From the NCBI GenBank assembly GCA_037157565.1, contig JAZHRO010000026.1, positions 34,462,501 to 34,526,500 on the forward strand: a DNA stretch of 64,000 nt. Direction: 5' to 3'. The notes under the pieces were generated by a model, which did no database searches, was not told where the DNA came from, and was given only the letters and a program-made list of their open reading frames with translations. Both the position numbers and the translations under genes were made by a program. This DNA comes from Thalassia testudinum. Taxonomy: Eukaryota; Streptophyta; Magnoliopsida; Alismatales; Hydrocharitaceae. Positions 1 through 12,264 of the stretch are shown here, piece after piece; position 1 is the first letter of the stretch, and every line of letters starts with the position of its first letter.

Positions 1-635
1 TCAATAAAATATTATCCACTCCTATTTTGGATGGGGAGGATGATGCATTGATTTGGAAGCCATACCCTTCATGAAATTTTTCTATCAAATTGGCTTATCA
101 AGCTATACTTTGGCTACTGGGTAGAGAAAAAATATACTCCCCGAACGCTATTGCCAAATGTAAAAAACATTGGGCATTCAAATCCTTGGCTCCTTACACA
201 AAAAATTTTCTATGGAGAGCTATTGTAGCAACTCTGCCAGCTAAGGCTATCTTGGCGCAAAGAATTTCGAGATTGGATCCTTATTGTGATTTTTACAGAG
301 CAGCAATTGAAGATATTGACCTTGTTTCTTTCATGTCAAGTTTCCTAGGTAATTTTGTTCCAATATGGCATACGAATTAATTCTCCAAATGGAAATTGGT
401 TTAAAAAATGCTTCTCTATTATTGGGAACCTACCAGATGATAGTGGATCCTTATTGCAATTTCTATAGAGCAGTAATTGAAGATATTAACCTTTTTTTTC
501 ATGTCAAGTTTCTAAGGCAATTTGGTTCCAATATTTCATACAGATTGATTCTCTCAATGGAAATTGATTTGAAAAATGCCTCTCTATTATTGGGAACCTA
601 CCAGACGATATGGCTAACAAGGATACCCCATGATA
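1..635 (+). pseudogene. LINE ORF2 tail, zinc-binding (zf-RVT) region, degenerate
   Basis: The reading frame at 90-380 contains a block (KNFLWRAIVATLPAKAIL, followed by DPYC and AIED) that matches the layout of the zf-RVT domain found at the end of plant LINE ORF2 proteins. In intact LINEs this domain follows the reverse transcriptase and helps bind the RNA template. The reverse transcriptase itself would lie to the left of the window. The frame is broken by stops and by a 170-bp tandem duplication. The element resumes at about 7263 with RNase H-like sequence, so the Copia-type LTR between them was inserted into it. Assignment to a LINE is by motif only. Confidence 0.6.
274..613 (+). repeat. 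170-bp tandem duplication inside LINE remnant
   Basis: Two consecutive copies start at GGATCC at 275 and again at 445, a period of 170 bp. Both encode diverged versions of the same stretch (DPYC..FYRA.IEDI.L and NASLLLGTYQ). The copies differ at scattered positions, so the duplication is old. Confidence 0.85.
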
Positions 636-1009
636 TGTGTTGGTGAAAGTTGATCACGATCGTTGATTTTAATGATAACAAAACACTTGTATTTTAACAT
701 TTGTATTGAATTTATAAGTTTAGATTTAATGCAAGTGGAAATAAGTGTGAAGGAGCTTAAGCTCAAGTACATGGAAACAGAGGAGCTTAATGGAAGGATA
801 AAAGCATCAAGGAGCATAGAGATGAAGAAAGAAGAATAGGATAGGATTTTTCTATTTCATGTATTTGTATGTTGTTGCTCTTTCTTTTCTTTAAATTATG
901 TGTAAGGAGCCCAAAATATATTAACCTAAGTCCTAGGAATATTTACCTATCCCTAAAACACTTAGACAAATCCTAGAATAGACTTAGAAAACCTAAATCA
1001 TAATCAAAC

Positions 1010-1530
1010 AGATAGATCAGATGTCTAACATGATTACCAGACATCTGATAGGTCATTTTAAGTCGTCTAATGTTTAGATCAGACATTCAATAATAGGACC
1101 ATTACTCATGTTAGACCATTATCCTCGAGAACCAAATTAGAATTATTTGAATATTATATCCAGACATCCGTAGAACCTTCTAGACGTCTGATAAAGAAAC
1201 GTTATATTAAAATCCAATGTTATCAGACCAAATCTAACAGTTGGCTTCTCGAGAATCAATTCCTGTAGAAAACCTTTGTCATCTGACGTCCAATAGTATG
1301 TCCTGACGTCTAGTAAGACGTCTGATCACTTTAAACTAGAACTCTGTTTGAATCTAGTTCAATCCAGGAACCAACCCTCTTATAATTAGATGTTCAGAAA
1401 TATTGTCAAACGTCTTAAAATGCTATATCAAACATCTGACTCTTATTGACAAGATCCATGTTTAAGTCCTATCAAATCCAGACACACCCTACAGTATTAG
1501 ACGTCCAAATTTTGCATTAGTCGTCTGACT
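1010..1530. repeat. Dense array of AGACGTCTG-like motifs
   Basis: About fourteen variants of the palindrome AGACGTCTG (AGACATCTG, AGACGTCCA, AAACGTCTT, GTCGTCTGA and others) occur in about 520 bp inside the left half of the Copia-type LTR. The core GACGTC is the centre of bZIP-type binding sites, but binding is only inference. Similar motifs recur near 6540, 14090-14275, 30280-30410, 39410-39440 and 60650-60680. Confidence 0.6.
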
Positions 1531-1533
1531 AGA

Positions 1534-4500
1534 TGATCAATGACTACCAGTTCGTATAAAAAAGGGGTTTTAAATCATCGTTGTTGTGGTATATATCACA
1601 AATACAAACCGTTGTCGCATCAATTTTATTTATTTACTTAATTTTTACTGGTTTATTCCAAGTCATTCACTGGGAGGCAGTTATTGATATACATCACTCT
1701 CTAAGTCCAATAATATTCTTTAATCCAAAAAAGATTGATTTTCTTTACAATAATGAATGAATGAATCAATGAATAAAAGAATAAACCAATTATATACAAA
1801 AGAATGAATTACAATGCTTGCAAACATTTATCTACAAACAAGCATCAAAAAGTATAAGTGAATACTCTATACTATCTATTTATATCTTTTATTATTAATA
1901 CTTACATATATATACAATAATAAGTAATAATATACACTATACTAACTTAAATTAACATAGTAACATATAAAGTAACACATAGTGAATGTATAGCGACATA
2001 TATAAGTGTTGCTAAACCTTAGAAAAAATTATATACAGAAGCTAAGGTAAAAATAGGATCTATACTGATGTTTATTCTATCTACAGTGATGGATACATAT
2101 GTCACTAAAGCTCTGATGTCATTTATATACAAAATAGAGCTCAAATAATACTACGTACACTTACATATATATGTATTTACATATATACTATATATATACT
2201 ATATACTATATTACTTATATATATACATATACACACACACACACAAGGGCTCAAGCACTGAGGTATAGGGTTTCTATGCTTAACCAAATTATGAGCATCT
2301 TCTCTTCTTCTTCTTCTTTTACTTCCTTTAGGGACTTAACCAAATTTTGCCGTCGCCTCTCTTCTTCTTTGTTTCTTCTTCTTAAGTCTCTTAGGCCCTC
2401 ATCCCTTCTCAACACTTAGTCACACAACACACCCTCTCTTCACTTATCTCTGCATCTACACTGAGATTACTGTTCACTTAGTTAAAAATTAGGATTTTTA
2501 ATCGGTGGGCGACCTTTTCGATGGATACACAGTATCTTCACAGGTGGGACTAGACCTCTATTAAGAGCTTCCCTAATTCTTTAATTAGGCACTTTAATCT
2601 CATTGTATGCTCTTAATTTGGCCCAATTAAGCCCACGCACAGTGCACAGTCCCCGGCCTATGCACTACACCCATATCAAATGCTCATTCATATGCTCAGA
2701 GGTAATCAAGAGAGGAGGTATATGGTGTGTATTTAGCGCCATGCGCTTGTTGAATGATGGGCCATGGATAGGAAAACAATAAAAGGCGCTGCACTCACTC
2801 CTCACTAAACGATGTGGCACCATTTAGGTGCCCCTCAATGTTGCCAATCCAATGTACACAATGTCTGATTTGGCTTACTTTGGCCCTTGAATTGAGGGCC
2901 ATAATTTATTTTAAATAAAAAAATAAATTATAGGCTTTTGAAGCCCTTACATAGGACTACTTAATTATAAAATTTATTTACAAAATTAATTATATTTACT
3001 ATATAAATAAATTAGCTAAAGATTGACATTTATACAAGTTAAATTAAGGTTTAATTTACTAATTACAGTATAAATTAGTTAATTAATTGTCAAATTGACT
3101 TATTACAGAGTTAATATACATAATAAAATATTTAATACACAATTTTATTATATTTTACACGTTTTAATTTATATACATTTAAAAATGTGATTTCACGTTA
3201 TTATACTTATAAATTATGTATAAATAGTATAATACAGTATAAATATAATTAAATTATTTTAAATTACTTAAAATACTATGATACAAATATACAATATAAG
3301 TTAGTTCAGTAATAACTTAATTTACTAATTTATTCTAATTTAATTTAATAGCTTACTTAATAACTTAATAAATTAATTATTTATTATATTATTATTATTA
3401 AATTATGCTACAGGTGTCTTAATGTACATTATACAAATATAAATACATATGTACAATATCATCTATAATTAAGTTTATTTATAGGGGTTTATTAATTTAT
3501 ATAGATTATATTACATATAAGCTAATATAATTAATTGTTAAATATATAAATAAGTTATATACAATTTAAGTTATCTTAAATACTTAATTTACATTATAAA
3601 ATCTATACATAAGTTATTTATACAATTTATTTACATATTATACACTATTCACATATATAGCTTAGTATACAGCTTATATATACATGTATATACATAGTTT
3701 ACATAGTATTTTTAGGTATTTTTGGGGTTTCTCTGCTTTTTATAGATTTTATAAATTTTACAGAGGTAGGAGGTGGGAGAGAAAGAAAGAGATGAGAAAA
3801 ATAGAAATGTTTTTCGTGTTTTTGTAGGTTTGGAGTCTTTTATTAAGTCTAAAGGTATACTGAACCGTCGGCTAGTATGTTCTACCAAGTCGGAGGTTCA
3901 GATGACCTCAAAGCTTTGCATGCACTTAAAAATATAGTAAATCCTACTCGCTACACATTATTTTTTTTTTATTTGAAATTTTTAAGATGGTTTTATTTAT
4001 TTACAAATGAAACACATCTTAGGCCTTAAAGAAGAGTTTCAAAAGGAACCTAAGGTCCTAGGATGTATATAAGGGGTTAGATATGTAGTAGAATGCTTCA
4101 GTTATGCTCAACATATAATATAAAAGGTGTGCAAGTAGTTGAACATGAATTCCTACTCATATTTTAACCAATTTTGATTTTGGACAATTGATGCATTTAT
4201 AGCTGACAAAGGGGATTTTAAGACAAATTACAAGCAATTCTACTTAAATTAAGGTTCAATCTTACTACATAAAAGCTTGTACAAATATTATACAACATAT
4301 AAAACACATCAGCTAATTAAAGACTCTAAATCCATATCACTGCCCACTTAAATTCATCCCAACAGCAGCTCCAAGCAACAATTACAGTTGCTGAAATCAA
4401 GTAGCCACAGCAGCAGCTGCTGCAACATCAGCAACTGTAGCAACTCTCAACAGCTCTCAATGAGCTGCTCCAAACGTCTTATAACAATTAAAATGGCTGT

Positions 4501-6518
4501 TGCAATGCAGCCATTCTATCCATTTCAGCAGAACTGAACATCAATTTCAGCATGAGAACACCCAAGATCAGACTTGGTGAAGTCTGATCTAGGGTGTTTT
4601 AATGCCCAAATCAGATCAATTTCTCATCTTAAAATCTTTGAAGAAGATCTGAAATTGAGTTTATAAAAATAAGATTGCAAAGCCTTTGAAACCATTTCAA
4701 ATTCTCTTTCAAAAATCCATTAAAACCCCCATCATACTTCTAATATAAAATTAGGAAAGTAGAAATATGGAAGGAAAAATGTTGCCCCAATTGGGCTTTT
4801 ACTTTGGATCTTTTACTGATCTAATCACTCAATCTTCTTAAACACCATTGATGGGTGATCAAGGTGATTTTGTGATATGATCAATACCCGTTGGGTCCTT
4901 GTTCTATCTCAAATCATAGAAATTGATTCTCCTTTATAGAACTCTCCAACATAAAGCTTAAATTAGATGTATGCTCATCCATATAATCAAAACAAAACTC
5001 AAAAAAATTGGAATCCTTGCATACACCAAATCAACTCCATCCAATCTCAAAAATATCGATTAAATCTGATAAAATCTAAATGAATTTCAAATCACTGATC
5101 TGAACAGTAAACACCATTTTCAACAAGATCAAGTAATTTGAGTTGGTGAAATAAGATCGGGGGGTCTTTATGGAATTGCGAAATGGATGGGAGACCCCCA
5201 AAGTGATTTTTGGCGCTAATTTCAAATCTGAGAATCAAGGTTCTCAGGTTTCAAATTAGACCTTAATGAGTGGGTGATCAGTGAATTAAAAATCAAGGAA
5301 TTAAAAGGAGATAAAATGGAATGTAAGGGGAGATTAATTGTGATGATGATGTGCATGAAGGTCTCTTTGATCTAAATTGATCAGAGAAATGCAAATCGAA
5401 TCTAAATTACTCTACTCCTAAGCTAATTTACACTACAATTTATCTAGAAAGCAGTAAAACTATACTAAGAAAGCATTAAAAATCTAACTAATCAAAGGAA
5501 GGGGACTCTCTTGGATCCGAAGTCAGCAGCTAAGGAGGATGAAAAGGAAGGAGACCTCCAGCGGATGAAAGTGACTCTCATGGGCCAGCAGCCAACGGCT
5601 AAAGGCAACGAAATGAGGGAGAAAGTAGTCCCTGTCTCAGACCACTGAAGGAGGGAGCTGCTGGAGGGGTAGACGAAGGGATCACTCAAGGAGGGAGCGA
5701 TCCTTTGCGTGCGAGCTCTGGGAGGTGCTTAAGTAGAGTGAGAGAGTGATTTAGGTCACCTCGCGGTGGGATTAGGCTCCTAGGTTACCTACAGTCACGA
5801 TGAGAGGAGAGGGCATGTGAAGTTTTCAAATCAAATCGCAGCTGCTAGATCAGATCTGGAGGGAAAGGTGAAGCTATGCAATAATTCTCGCAAAGCTTCG
5901 ATTGAAGAGCAACCACAGATCAAGAGATCAAGGAGTCGACGATAAGGATTTGCTATGTTCTTGTGATGAATAGTGCACCAAGAGGTGCACCGTTCTCAGG
6001 TCCTATTGGGCATTTTTGCACAAACAGCCCCTCAGCAAAATGGTATTACATTTGTGGAAAGACCCATAAGTGGTATAAAATGATTACAGAGTTGTCCCTA
6101 GAGTGTTACAATTAGGTCCCTACGACCTACATATGGGTCCTTGGAGGTTTCCTAATGTGAATAAATGTTATGAATGAAGGACCTAAATGTGAAACTCTTA
6201 ATTCAAGGTCCTAATGATGTCCAAATACTACCAAGATTTTATTGAAGCTTAATTGAACATATTAGAAGTTAATTTCACTTTTGATTTGAAGTTTTGAGCT
6301 CATTTGTGTGTTCAATTTGCAATTGGATCATCATTTTGTGTTTATTAATAGAATATCTCAATAAATGACCTAATATACATTTTTAACATAGATTTTGTGT
6401 TTTAGGTCTTTTCTGTTAATTTTCACACTTAACCCTTTCTTTGTATTAATTTGATAGTGTTTAACCTAGTTTCTAGCTTAACTTGGGTATTTTAACTATA
6501 ATGAGCCACACATCATCA
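1534..6518 (-). mobile_element. 5-kb solo LTR, family 1 copy A (Athila-type)
   Basis: The repeat is bounded by exact 5-bp duplications CTAGA at 1529-1533 and 6519-6523 and has TG..CA ends. It lies in reverse orientation to the LTRs at 20861-25871 and, like 57876-62973, on the minus strand. It shares with them the end region with GGGAGGCAGTTATTGAT, a GC-richer patch near 2480-2920, long AT-rich stretches, a CAG/CTG-rich patch at 4370-4460 and a hairpin at 4565-4590. No primer site, interior or second LTR adjoins, so it is a solo LTR left by recombination. It has no coding capacity. Because the copy at 20861 is followed by a tRNA-Asp-type primer site and Athila Gag-Pol, this copy is assigned to the same family. 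Confidence 0.9.
4565..4590. other. Perfect 11-bp hairpin in LTR copy A
   Basis: AGATCAGACTT is followed by a GGTG loop and its exact reverse complement. CCC and GGG flank the stem across one mismatch and extend the pairing. The same hairpin is present at 22989-23012 and 60768-60791 with different loops. Confidence 0.8.
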
Positions 6519-6658
6519 CTAGACAACTGACCTAATTTTCAAACGTCTAATTCTACGGTCAGAGTTATTATGACCCTGATTTTAACCTGATTTGTCTTGG
6601 AATCTATCCCAATGGCTAAGAACCTTCTCTCAAGCCTTCTTGAAGGTTTGTAAGGCCT

Positions 6659-6668
6659 CTATAAATAG
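6659..6668 (+). promoter_or_regulatory. TATA box of the Copia-type LTR
   Basis: CTATAAATAG is followed by an AGGAGGACACC stretch and a TTTATTTATACACAC stretch, the usual layout of a plant LTR promoter. Its position about 600 bp before the LTR 3' end fits a U3/R boundary. Confidence 0.5.
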
Positions 6669-7262
6669 AGGAGGACACCTCCTTTATTTATACACACTTT
6701 GAGACAATACTTTCCACCATATTAGGCTTATTACCTGAAAAATAAAAGAGAAAAACTCTGTCATTGCTCTCCAAGCAAACAAATACATATCTAAGAGCAC
6801 CGTTACGTTACGCCACTTACGCCTATCCAGTTCCACCTTAAGAGAAATAATCCTTGTCTATAGAAGCTTAGGTTAAACTTAATATTTGGGCTCTATAAGT
6901 TTTATTGTTTATGTTTTAGTTTTTTATTGGGTATTCGTGTGGCCAATTCCCATCTCCTTCGTGAGACAAAATACTTTTCGTGAAGAAAAAAGATTTTGAG
7001 GTACACTACCATCGGGTTAAAGTAGTGTAGTTGTAATTAAAGTTGTATCACCCTTGTTTAAGTGATACATTAGTGGATTTGATCTACTCGGTAGATCGAG
7101 AAATCCTAAGTTGGAAAAACTTAGGTGGCGGCGATTTTTACCCTTGGAGTTTTCACTTAAGAATCCATTGTCTCTTTGTGGTGAATGCTTGTGTGATTAC
7201 ATTTTATTTGTATTAAATTTCAATTCACTATTCATCCCCCCTAGTGGAATTTTAGTTGTTGC

Positions 7263-7890
7263 ACGTCCTGTGGTTGTAGCGATGTGATCATTTATTGGAG
7301 GATAGCCATTCAACTTAGAAGGGGTTTGCTAAGAGCTACAAATATGACAAATTTCTATGTCGGATATGTGGAGAACCTGTTTGCCTTACCAAACATATCA
7401 TCTTATCAATGTATGCCACCTCACATTCAAACTCAGCATCTTGGAGTCTCTATTCTCGTTGATGCAGTGGTAAGACTGAGTGGATCTTGCACAACAATGA
7501 TTGCAGGAAAAGAAAATGGAGATATAATAGCTACTAAAGCTAAATTCATCACTATGAATGATTCCTTCGAAGCTGAAGTTCTTGCAATTCTTCAAGACAT
7601 CCGCCTCACCTTGAGTCTAACTATTCACATAGGTATTATTCTCAATGATGCAGGTGATCTCGTAATCCAGATATTGAACTTATCATAACTTCATTGAAGA
7701 TAAAAGTATACTATACTCAAGTGTTAATCTTTACTCCATTCTCAACTATCCTTCTCTTTGTGTAAGGTATCTAGAGCAAATATTGATTTAACGTAAAATC
7801 TTGTTAAACATTATATTATTGCCCCCTATTTCATGTGAGGTTGCAATGAACTAAAATTCTTTTTTCTTAAAAAATAAAAAAATAAAAGAA
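7263..7890 (+). pseudogene. LINE RNase H domain and 3' tail, degenerate
   Basis: The open frame 7284-7688 carries an RNase H-like fold of the kind found at the C-terminus of some plant L1-type ORF2 proteins. Candidate catalytic acids are the D in SILVDAVVR, the E in SFEAEVLAIL and the D in ILNDAGDLV. Just upstream, VVVAM followed by a stop and SFIGG resembles the linker between zf-RVT and RNase H. After the domain the frames decay into an A-rich tail at about 7860-7905. This is the continuation of the LINE remnant at 1-635, interrupted by the Copia-type LTR. Confidence 0.6.
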
Positions 7891-9408
7891 AGAAGAAATA
7901 GAGAGAGAAAGAAAAAAAGACAGACATGTAGGCAACAAGCACACGTTAAATAAATATCTTAAATAGTAATCAAGTCAACATAAGTACGGCACCTCAATTC
8001 CCAATTTTAATTGCCCAAATTTTAAAGTATCATCCCGTCTTCGATGTTTATTCCCTTCGTTTTTCTTATGGGTTGAGTGCTCCCGTACACAAGGTATCGA
8101 GAAAACTTAAATGCTGAAGTGAATTATTAAAAAGACATGGTCAGCCGAATCCAATCACTCGGGTGTGCGTGATCTGTGGCCAAACGGTTCTTATGATAAT
8201 GAATTGCGTCAATGCAACAATGAGACTTTCAAGCAAGTAATCAATTTTATAACCTTTTGGAGGTCTAAAGTCCATTTCTTTTTAATTACTATAAATTGAT
8301 ATATGTGACTTCAAGTGAGATACGCTGATCCTCACGAATCGAAGATATTAAATGTTTTGAGGACCCAACCTTTCCCTGGCTGAGATTGACCTAAAGAAAT
8401 ATATTTCTAGGAATCGAACGTCATGGTCCTTTAAAATATCATACTTACTTGTCATAACAACCACTACCACCACCCCTAATAACAACAACGTGAGAATTAT
8501 TAAAAATATTATTTTTAGTATTTGATTCATTTTAACATATATTTTCAATTGCAGATCAACTATGCAAAGTCAAATGAAAATTTTGGATCTATTAGTTGAT
8601 TGGCTCATTTTTGAAGCTGATCGATTGTCTCTGAATATAAATACCGTAAACGTCAAAAACGGATCCATTCATCTCCTCAAGTAAGCTTGATGAAAGATTC
8701 AAGTAGGACGACCTATGCTTTACCCATATCAAAAAAAAGTCACTCACCTTGTATCATTGGCACTTCCGTTCTCAACTTTCTCGTAAGATAAATAATGTTT
8801 CTACATGGGGGCTGAATTTCCTTTACATACAGCTTCACCAAATCAAAGGGCAGTATTTATGTAAATGTTTTCATATCAACATTTTATTTGCATCGGGAAA
8901 ATATATTCATGATTTTTTATTTCTTTTTTTCTTCCTCGCCAGCGGTTTCTACCTTTTCTAAATTTTCGGAAAAAGGTTGTATACCACGTCAAATCCTCCA
9001 CCAGACACGTACCTGCTTGAAACTCACAAGTATTAATTGAGACATTCAAAGAAAGAGAAAAACACGACCTATAGACGTCTATCGTATCGATGTCACTGTT
9101 TACGTCAATCTATTTATTTTTTTCCGTCGTCGTTCCCTTTATTTTTTTATTTTCTACGGCCTCCCCCCCATCCCTCTCATATTTATATCTTTTATTTTTC
9201 TTACACACTTCTTCTCGCGTGTCATCGTTTTAAATTTCATTTTCACGGTAGATATCCTCATCTTATTTTTTATATTAAAATTAAGATATAACTAACAATA
9301 TTTTTTATTAATATAAAATTAAAATATATCAATTAAAAATCATATTATAATTGATTTTTACACCTCTACGGTGATTAATTTTTATATCTTGTAACAACAC
9401 AGTGAAAA
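7891..9408. other. AT-rich DNA, no gene recognised
   Basis: Only short unconvincing frames occur on both strands, with A-rich and T-rich runs (for example at 7860-7920 and 9110-9240). I see no transposon domain or clear repeat. Confidence 0.5.
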
Positions 9409-9790
9409 TTAATTTTCCCGTCGGAAACGGATATTATTTTTCAATTGTCGGGGGTTGAAAACTTTTCCTTGGTATTCTGGTAAACAGTCAAACAATTCGC
9501 ATGGAGAGTTGTACCAAATCCCAAGAAAGACGGAAACCACATCACGATTGAACAAGTAAGCCGCCAAACCAAACCACGTCAATATCGGTGCCACATTTTC
9601 GCGACGAACCACGTAAAATGAAGAAGATAATTTCGCTGACAAAGATCCCTCACATAATTAAGAGAAATCGTGCATTTAACGCATGAACAATTTCACGGTG
9701 GTTTCTACATCCATCCTCTTATCCGAAACAGTAATTACAACTGGAAGGTAAAATCGATCTCCAATTTCGATGTCTACCGTGAAATCAACG
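9409..9790 (-). pseudogene. Unrecognised open stretch on the minus strand
   Basis: The minus strand is open for 77 codons at 9409-9642 (it includes ENVAPILTWFGLAAYLF). Upstream, after stops, lies another protein-like stretch (EIGDRFYLPVVITVSDK) at about 9690-9780. Composition here is less AT-rich than the surroundings. I do not recognise a family. It could be a gene fragment, a transposon relic or chance. Confidence 0.2.
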
Positions 9791-10024
9791 TTAAATTTGA
9801 CATGATACATCAAAAAGGTTTTCAAAATACTACTGATCAATAGTTAAAGAATGGGAGGAAAAATTTCGCCGAGAAATTGGAAAAGGCAACGACCTTCTAC
9901 GTCGCCGCTGGCATCAACGATGTGGATGGCGTAATCACGTTGTATGCATCGAGACGGTGAATGTGACCCTGCAAGTACATGCCCGTGCAATGTACTGGCA
10001 AAGAACCAAAAAATAGAAACTTGA

Positions 10025-10060
<36 letters not shown>

Positions 10061-10075
10061 GGGGGGGGGGGGGGG
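10025..10075. repeat. Compound microsatellite (AT)n(AG)n(G)n
   Basis: An AT run (10025-10044) passes directly into an AG run (10045-10059) and then a run of about 16 G. The order suggests stepwise slippage. Confidence 0.95.
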
Positions 10076-10185
10076 TGTAAAAAGTTACGTGATAGATTAG
10101 GATTAGATGTTGAAATTTTCTATAAAATAAAATAATACATACGGAATAAGCCTTTCAAAATAGAGGGAAACGTAGACCCTAAGGT

Positions 10186-10393
10186 AGGAGGTGACGTGAA
10201 AAATGTGTGGATCCTATTCTCATAATTTACAAAGTGTTTTCGAACGTGAATTTAATTGATGATTAATATTTAATTTTAAGAAATAAAAGAGGAGGTGACG
10301 TGAGAAATGTGTGGATCCTATTCTCATAATTTATAAAGTGTTTTGGAACGTGAATTTAATTGATCGTTAATATTTAATATAGAGATATAAAAG
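10186..10393 (+). repeat. 104-bp tandem duplication
   Basis: Two copies begin AGGAGGTGACGTGA at 10186 and at 10290 and run through GTGTGGATCCTATTCTCATA. They differ at only a few bases. No coding content. Confidence 0.9.
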
Positions 10394-10439
10394 AATATAA
10401 GGTTTATTATATGATAGATTTTATTATATTTAAAAAAAT

Positions 10440-11130
10440 TATCATAGTATTTTAAATTAAAATATATAAGTGATAAATAATTTTACACAGGTGATAAATT
10501 ATTATTCGTAATTTTATATCGGTGATAAATTATTGTAAAATATCTTTGTACTGGTGAAATCTCATTTTGTATCGGTACAAAATTATTCTAAGGATAATTT
10601 CACCTGTGTAAAATTATTTTGTATCCGTGTAAAGTGATTTTGACTTATAGATTTAGGATTTAGTGTTTAAGTTTATAGAAAGTGATTTCATGGACGATAC
10701 GTGATTTTTCACTTTAGTGTTTATGATTTAAAATTTAGAGTTTACGATTTAGCAAAGCTACACCCTTAATACTAAAGACTAAATCCTAAATTCTAAGGTT
10801 GAAAATTCACCTTCCAAGTGTAAAATCACTTGTCATAGATAAAGAAATAATTTAAAAATAAGTTTTACACTGGTGCAATCTTACTTTGTACCAATGCAAA
10901 GTAAGATTATATTGGTGCAAAATAAGATTGTACCAGTGCAAGGTAATTTAAAGAAGATTGCACCGATATAAAATTATTTTGAAAGTGAAAAATAATTTTA
11001 CACCGGTGCAAAATATGATTGCACCGATGCAAAGTGGTTTTACACAAAGTGGTTTTGAAGGCGATTTAAGTAGTTTGCACTCGTACAAAAATAGTTTGTT
11101 GTTGATTTCAACAGTAGTGGATCCCATCAC
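10440..11130. repeat. Array of degenerate palindromes with TTGCACCGGTGCAA core
   Basis: At least a dozen variants of a roughly 16-20-bp palindrome (TTTACACCGGTGCAAAA, TTGTACCAGTGCAAG, TTTGTATCGGTACAAA and others) are spaced by AATTATTTT or AAGTGATTTT. The small open frames here on both strands are by-products of the palindromes. I do not recognise the family. Confidence 0.7.
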
Positions 11131-11539
11131 GTGTCAATACTTTTTTGTATAAAAAAGAAATATATCAAGTGAGGACTATGTTTATACTGTTGTACGTCAA
11201 CTTTTACATCAGCTTTTACTTTTTCTAACTCGCATTTTCATATTTTATAATTCTTCCTCACCCCCTTTTCTAATTAAATGAGATACAAAAATTTCTTGAG
11301 AACTTTTGAAGATGTATCTCCCCTATTTACTTAAAGAGTTAACTCGCATAATCTTAACATTGGTTTTGTTAATACTAATTCTAAGGGATTTTAGTAAAAC
11401 ATATTTTAACTTCGTAACTTTTTCGCATCCAAACTCTACTCTTCAGAAACTAGTGTATCATCAGTTCAAGTAAATATCATAAAGGTTAATACCATAACTT
11501 AACATCAATTTAAATAAAGATATAAGTATGGAAACACAT

Positions 11540-11850
11540 TTTGAAACATGCGGTCAGAATGAATCGGTTAAAAATAAAAGTCAATCGATTAAAAATGAGG
11601 ATCAATCAATTGAAAATTAAAGTATACCAGTTGAAAATTATTTTCAACCGATTAAAAATTAGAACACACTAGTATAAAATGAAAATATATTTTATTTTTA
11701 TATTAGTAGTAAATAATTTTTCACTTGGAATATGATTTTTTACCTATAAGAAGTAATTTTTTACTTATAAAGTAATTTTTTATCCATAGAAAGTAATTTT
11801 CACCAATGAAAAAATAAAATATACTGATTGAAATCACCACTTTTACTTTA
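11540..11850. repeat. Degenerate repeats with AATCGATTAAAAAT and AGTAATTTTTTA units
   Basis: Five or so variants of CAATCGATTAAAAAT at about 20-bp steps (11560-11660) are followed by repeated AAGTAATTTTTTACTTAT units (11740-11810). The style resembles the array at 10440-11130 but the core differs. Confidence 0.55.
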
Positions 11851-12264
11851 TACGTAATAAGATATATTAAAAATATATTTTATTTTTACTTTTTAACTTT
11901 AAGTAAATAAAATTAATATTAATATCACCCTTTAAGTAAGAAAAATAAAAATTAACATCTACTCCTTAACTTTTAAAGTAAACTAATTCGTGGAGAGAAG
12001 AGACATGACAGGGGGAAGAGGATGGAAAATTTTTCGAATGGGAATTTTTTAAAAAAGTTATAATGGGATCCTACTGAGCTTTCATTACTCATAGATGAAA
12101 AAATGGCCGATTATATAGTGAGAGTTATTTTTGGGGCTTGCCCGAGTTGTTATACTGTATAAGCTCTATCTCTCGGGAAACTCGAAGCCTTTTATTGTCG
12201 AATAACCTTTTAAGATAAAAGCTATTCTTATAAATGAGCTCCCTTGATGATGTTCTGATTTCTT

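Larger units (their letters stand above)
636..7262 (+). mobile_element. Ty1/Copia-type solo LTR, split by a nested 5-kb LTR
   Basis: The left part (about 636-1533) starts TGTTGG within LINE sequence. The right part (6524 to about 7262) ends in a C-run motif (CATCCCCCCTAGTGG) shortly before TTGCA, as is typical of Copia LTR 3' ends. Without the nested LTR the total is about 1.64 kb. A TATA box (CTATAAATAG, 6659-6668) sits in the right part. No primer site or element interior follows and LINE sequence resumes, so this is a solo LTR. I could not find a matching target duplication, so the outer ends are uncertain by some bases. Confidence 0.55.

Noticed and set aside
5492..5689. Minus-strand frame of 65 codons in the 5-kb LTR
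   Set aside because: No counterpart is open in copies B and C of the same LTR.
7284..7688. Free-standing host gene of 134 codons
   Set aside because: Its motifs are those of the RNase H domain of a LINE, and it is flanked by other parts of the same LINE remnant.
10440..11130. CRISPR-like repeat array
   Set aside because: Units vary in sequence and spacing, are palindromic and AT-spaced, and the DNA is plant nuclear.
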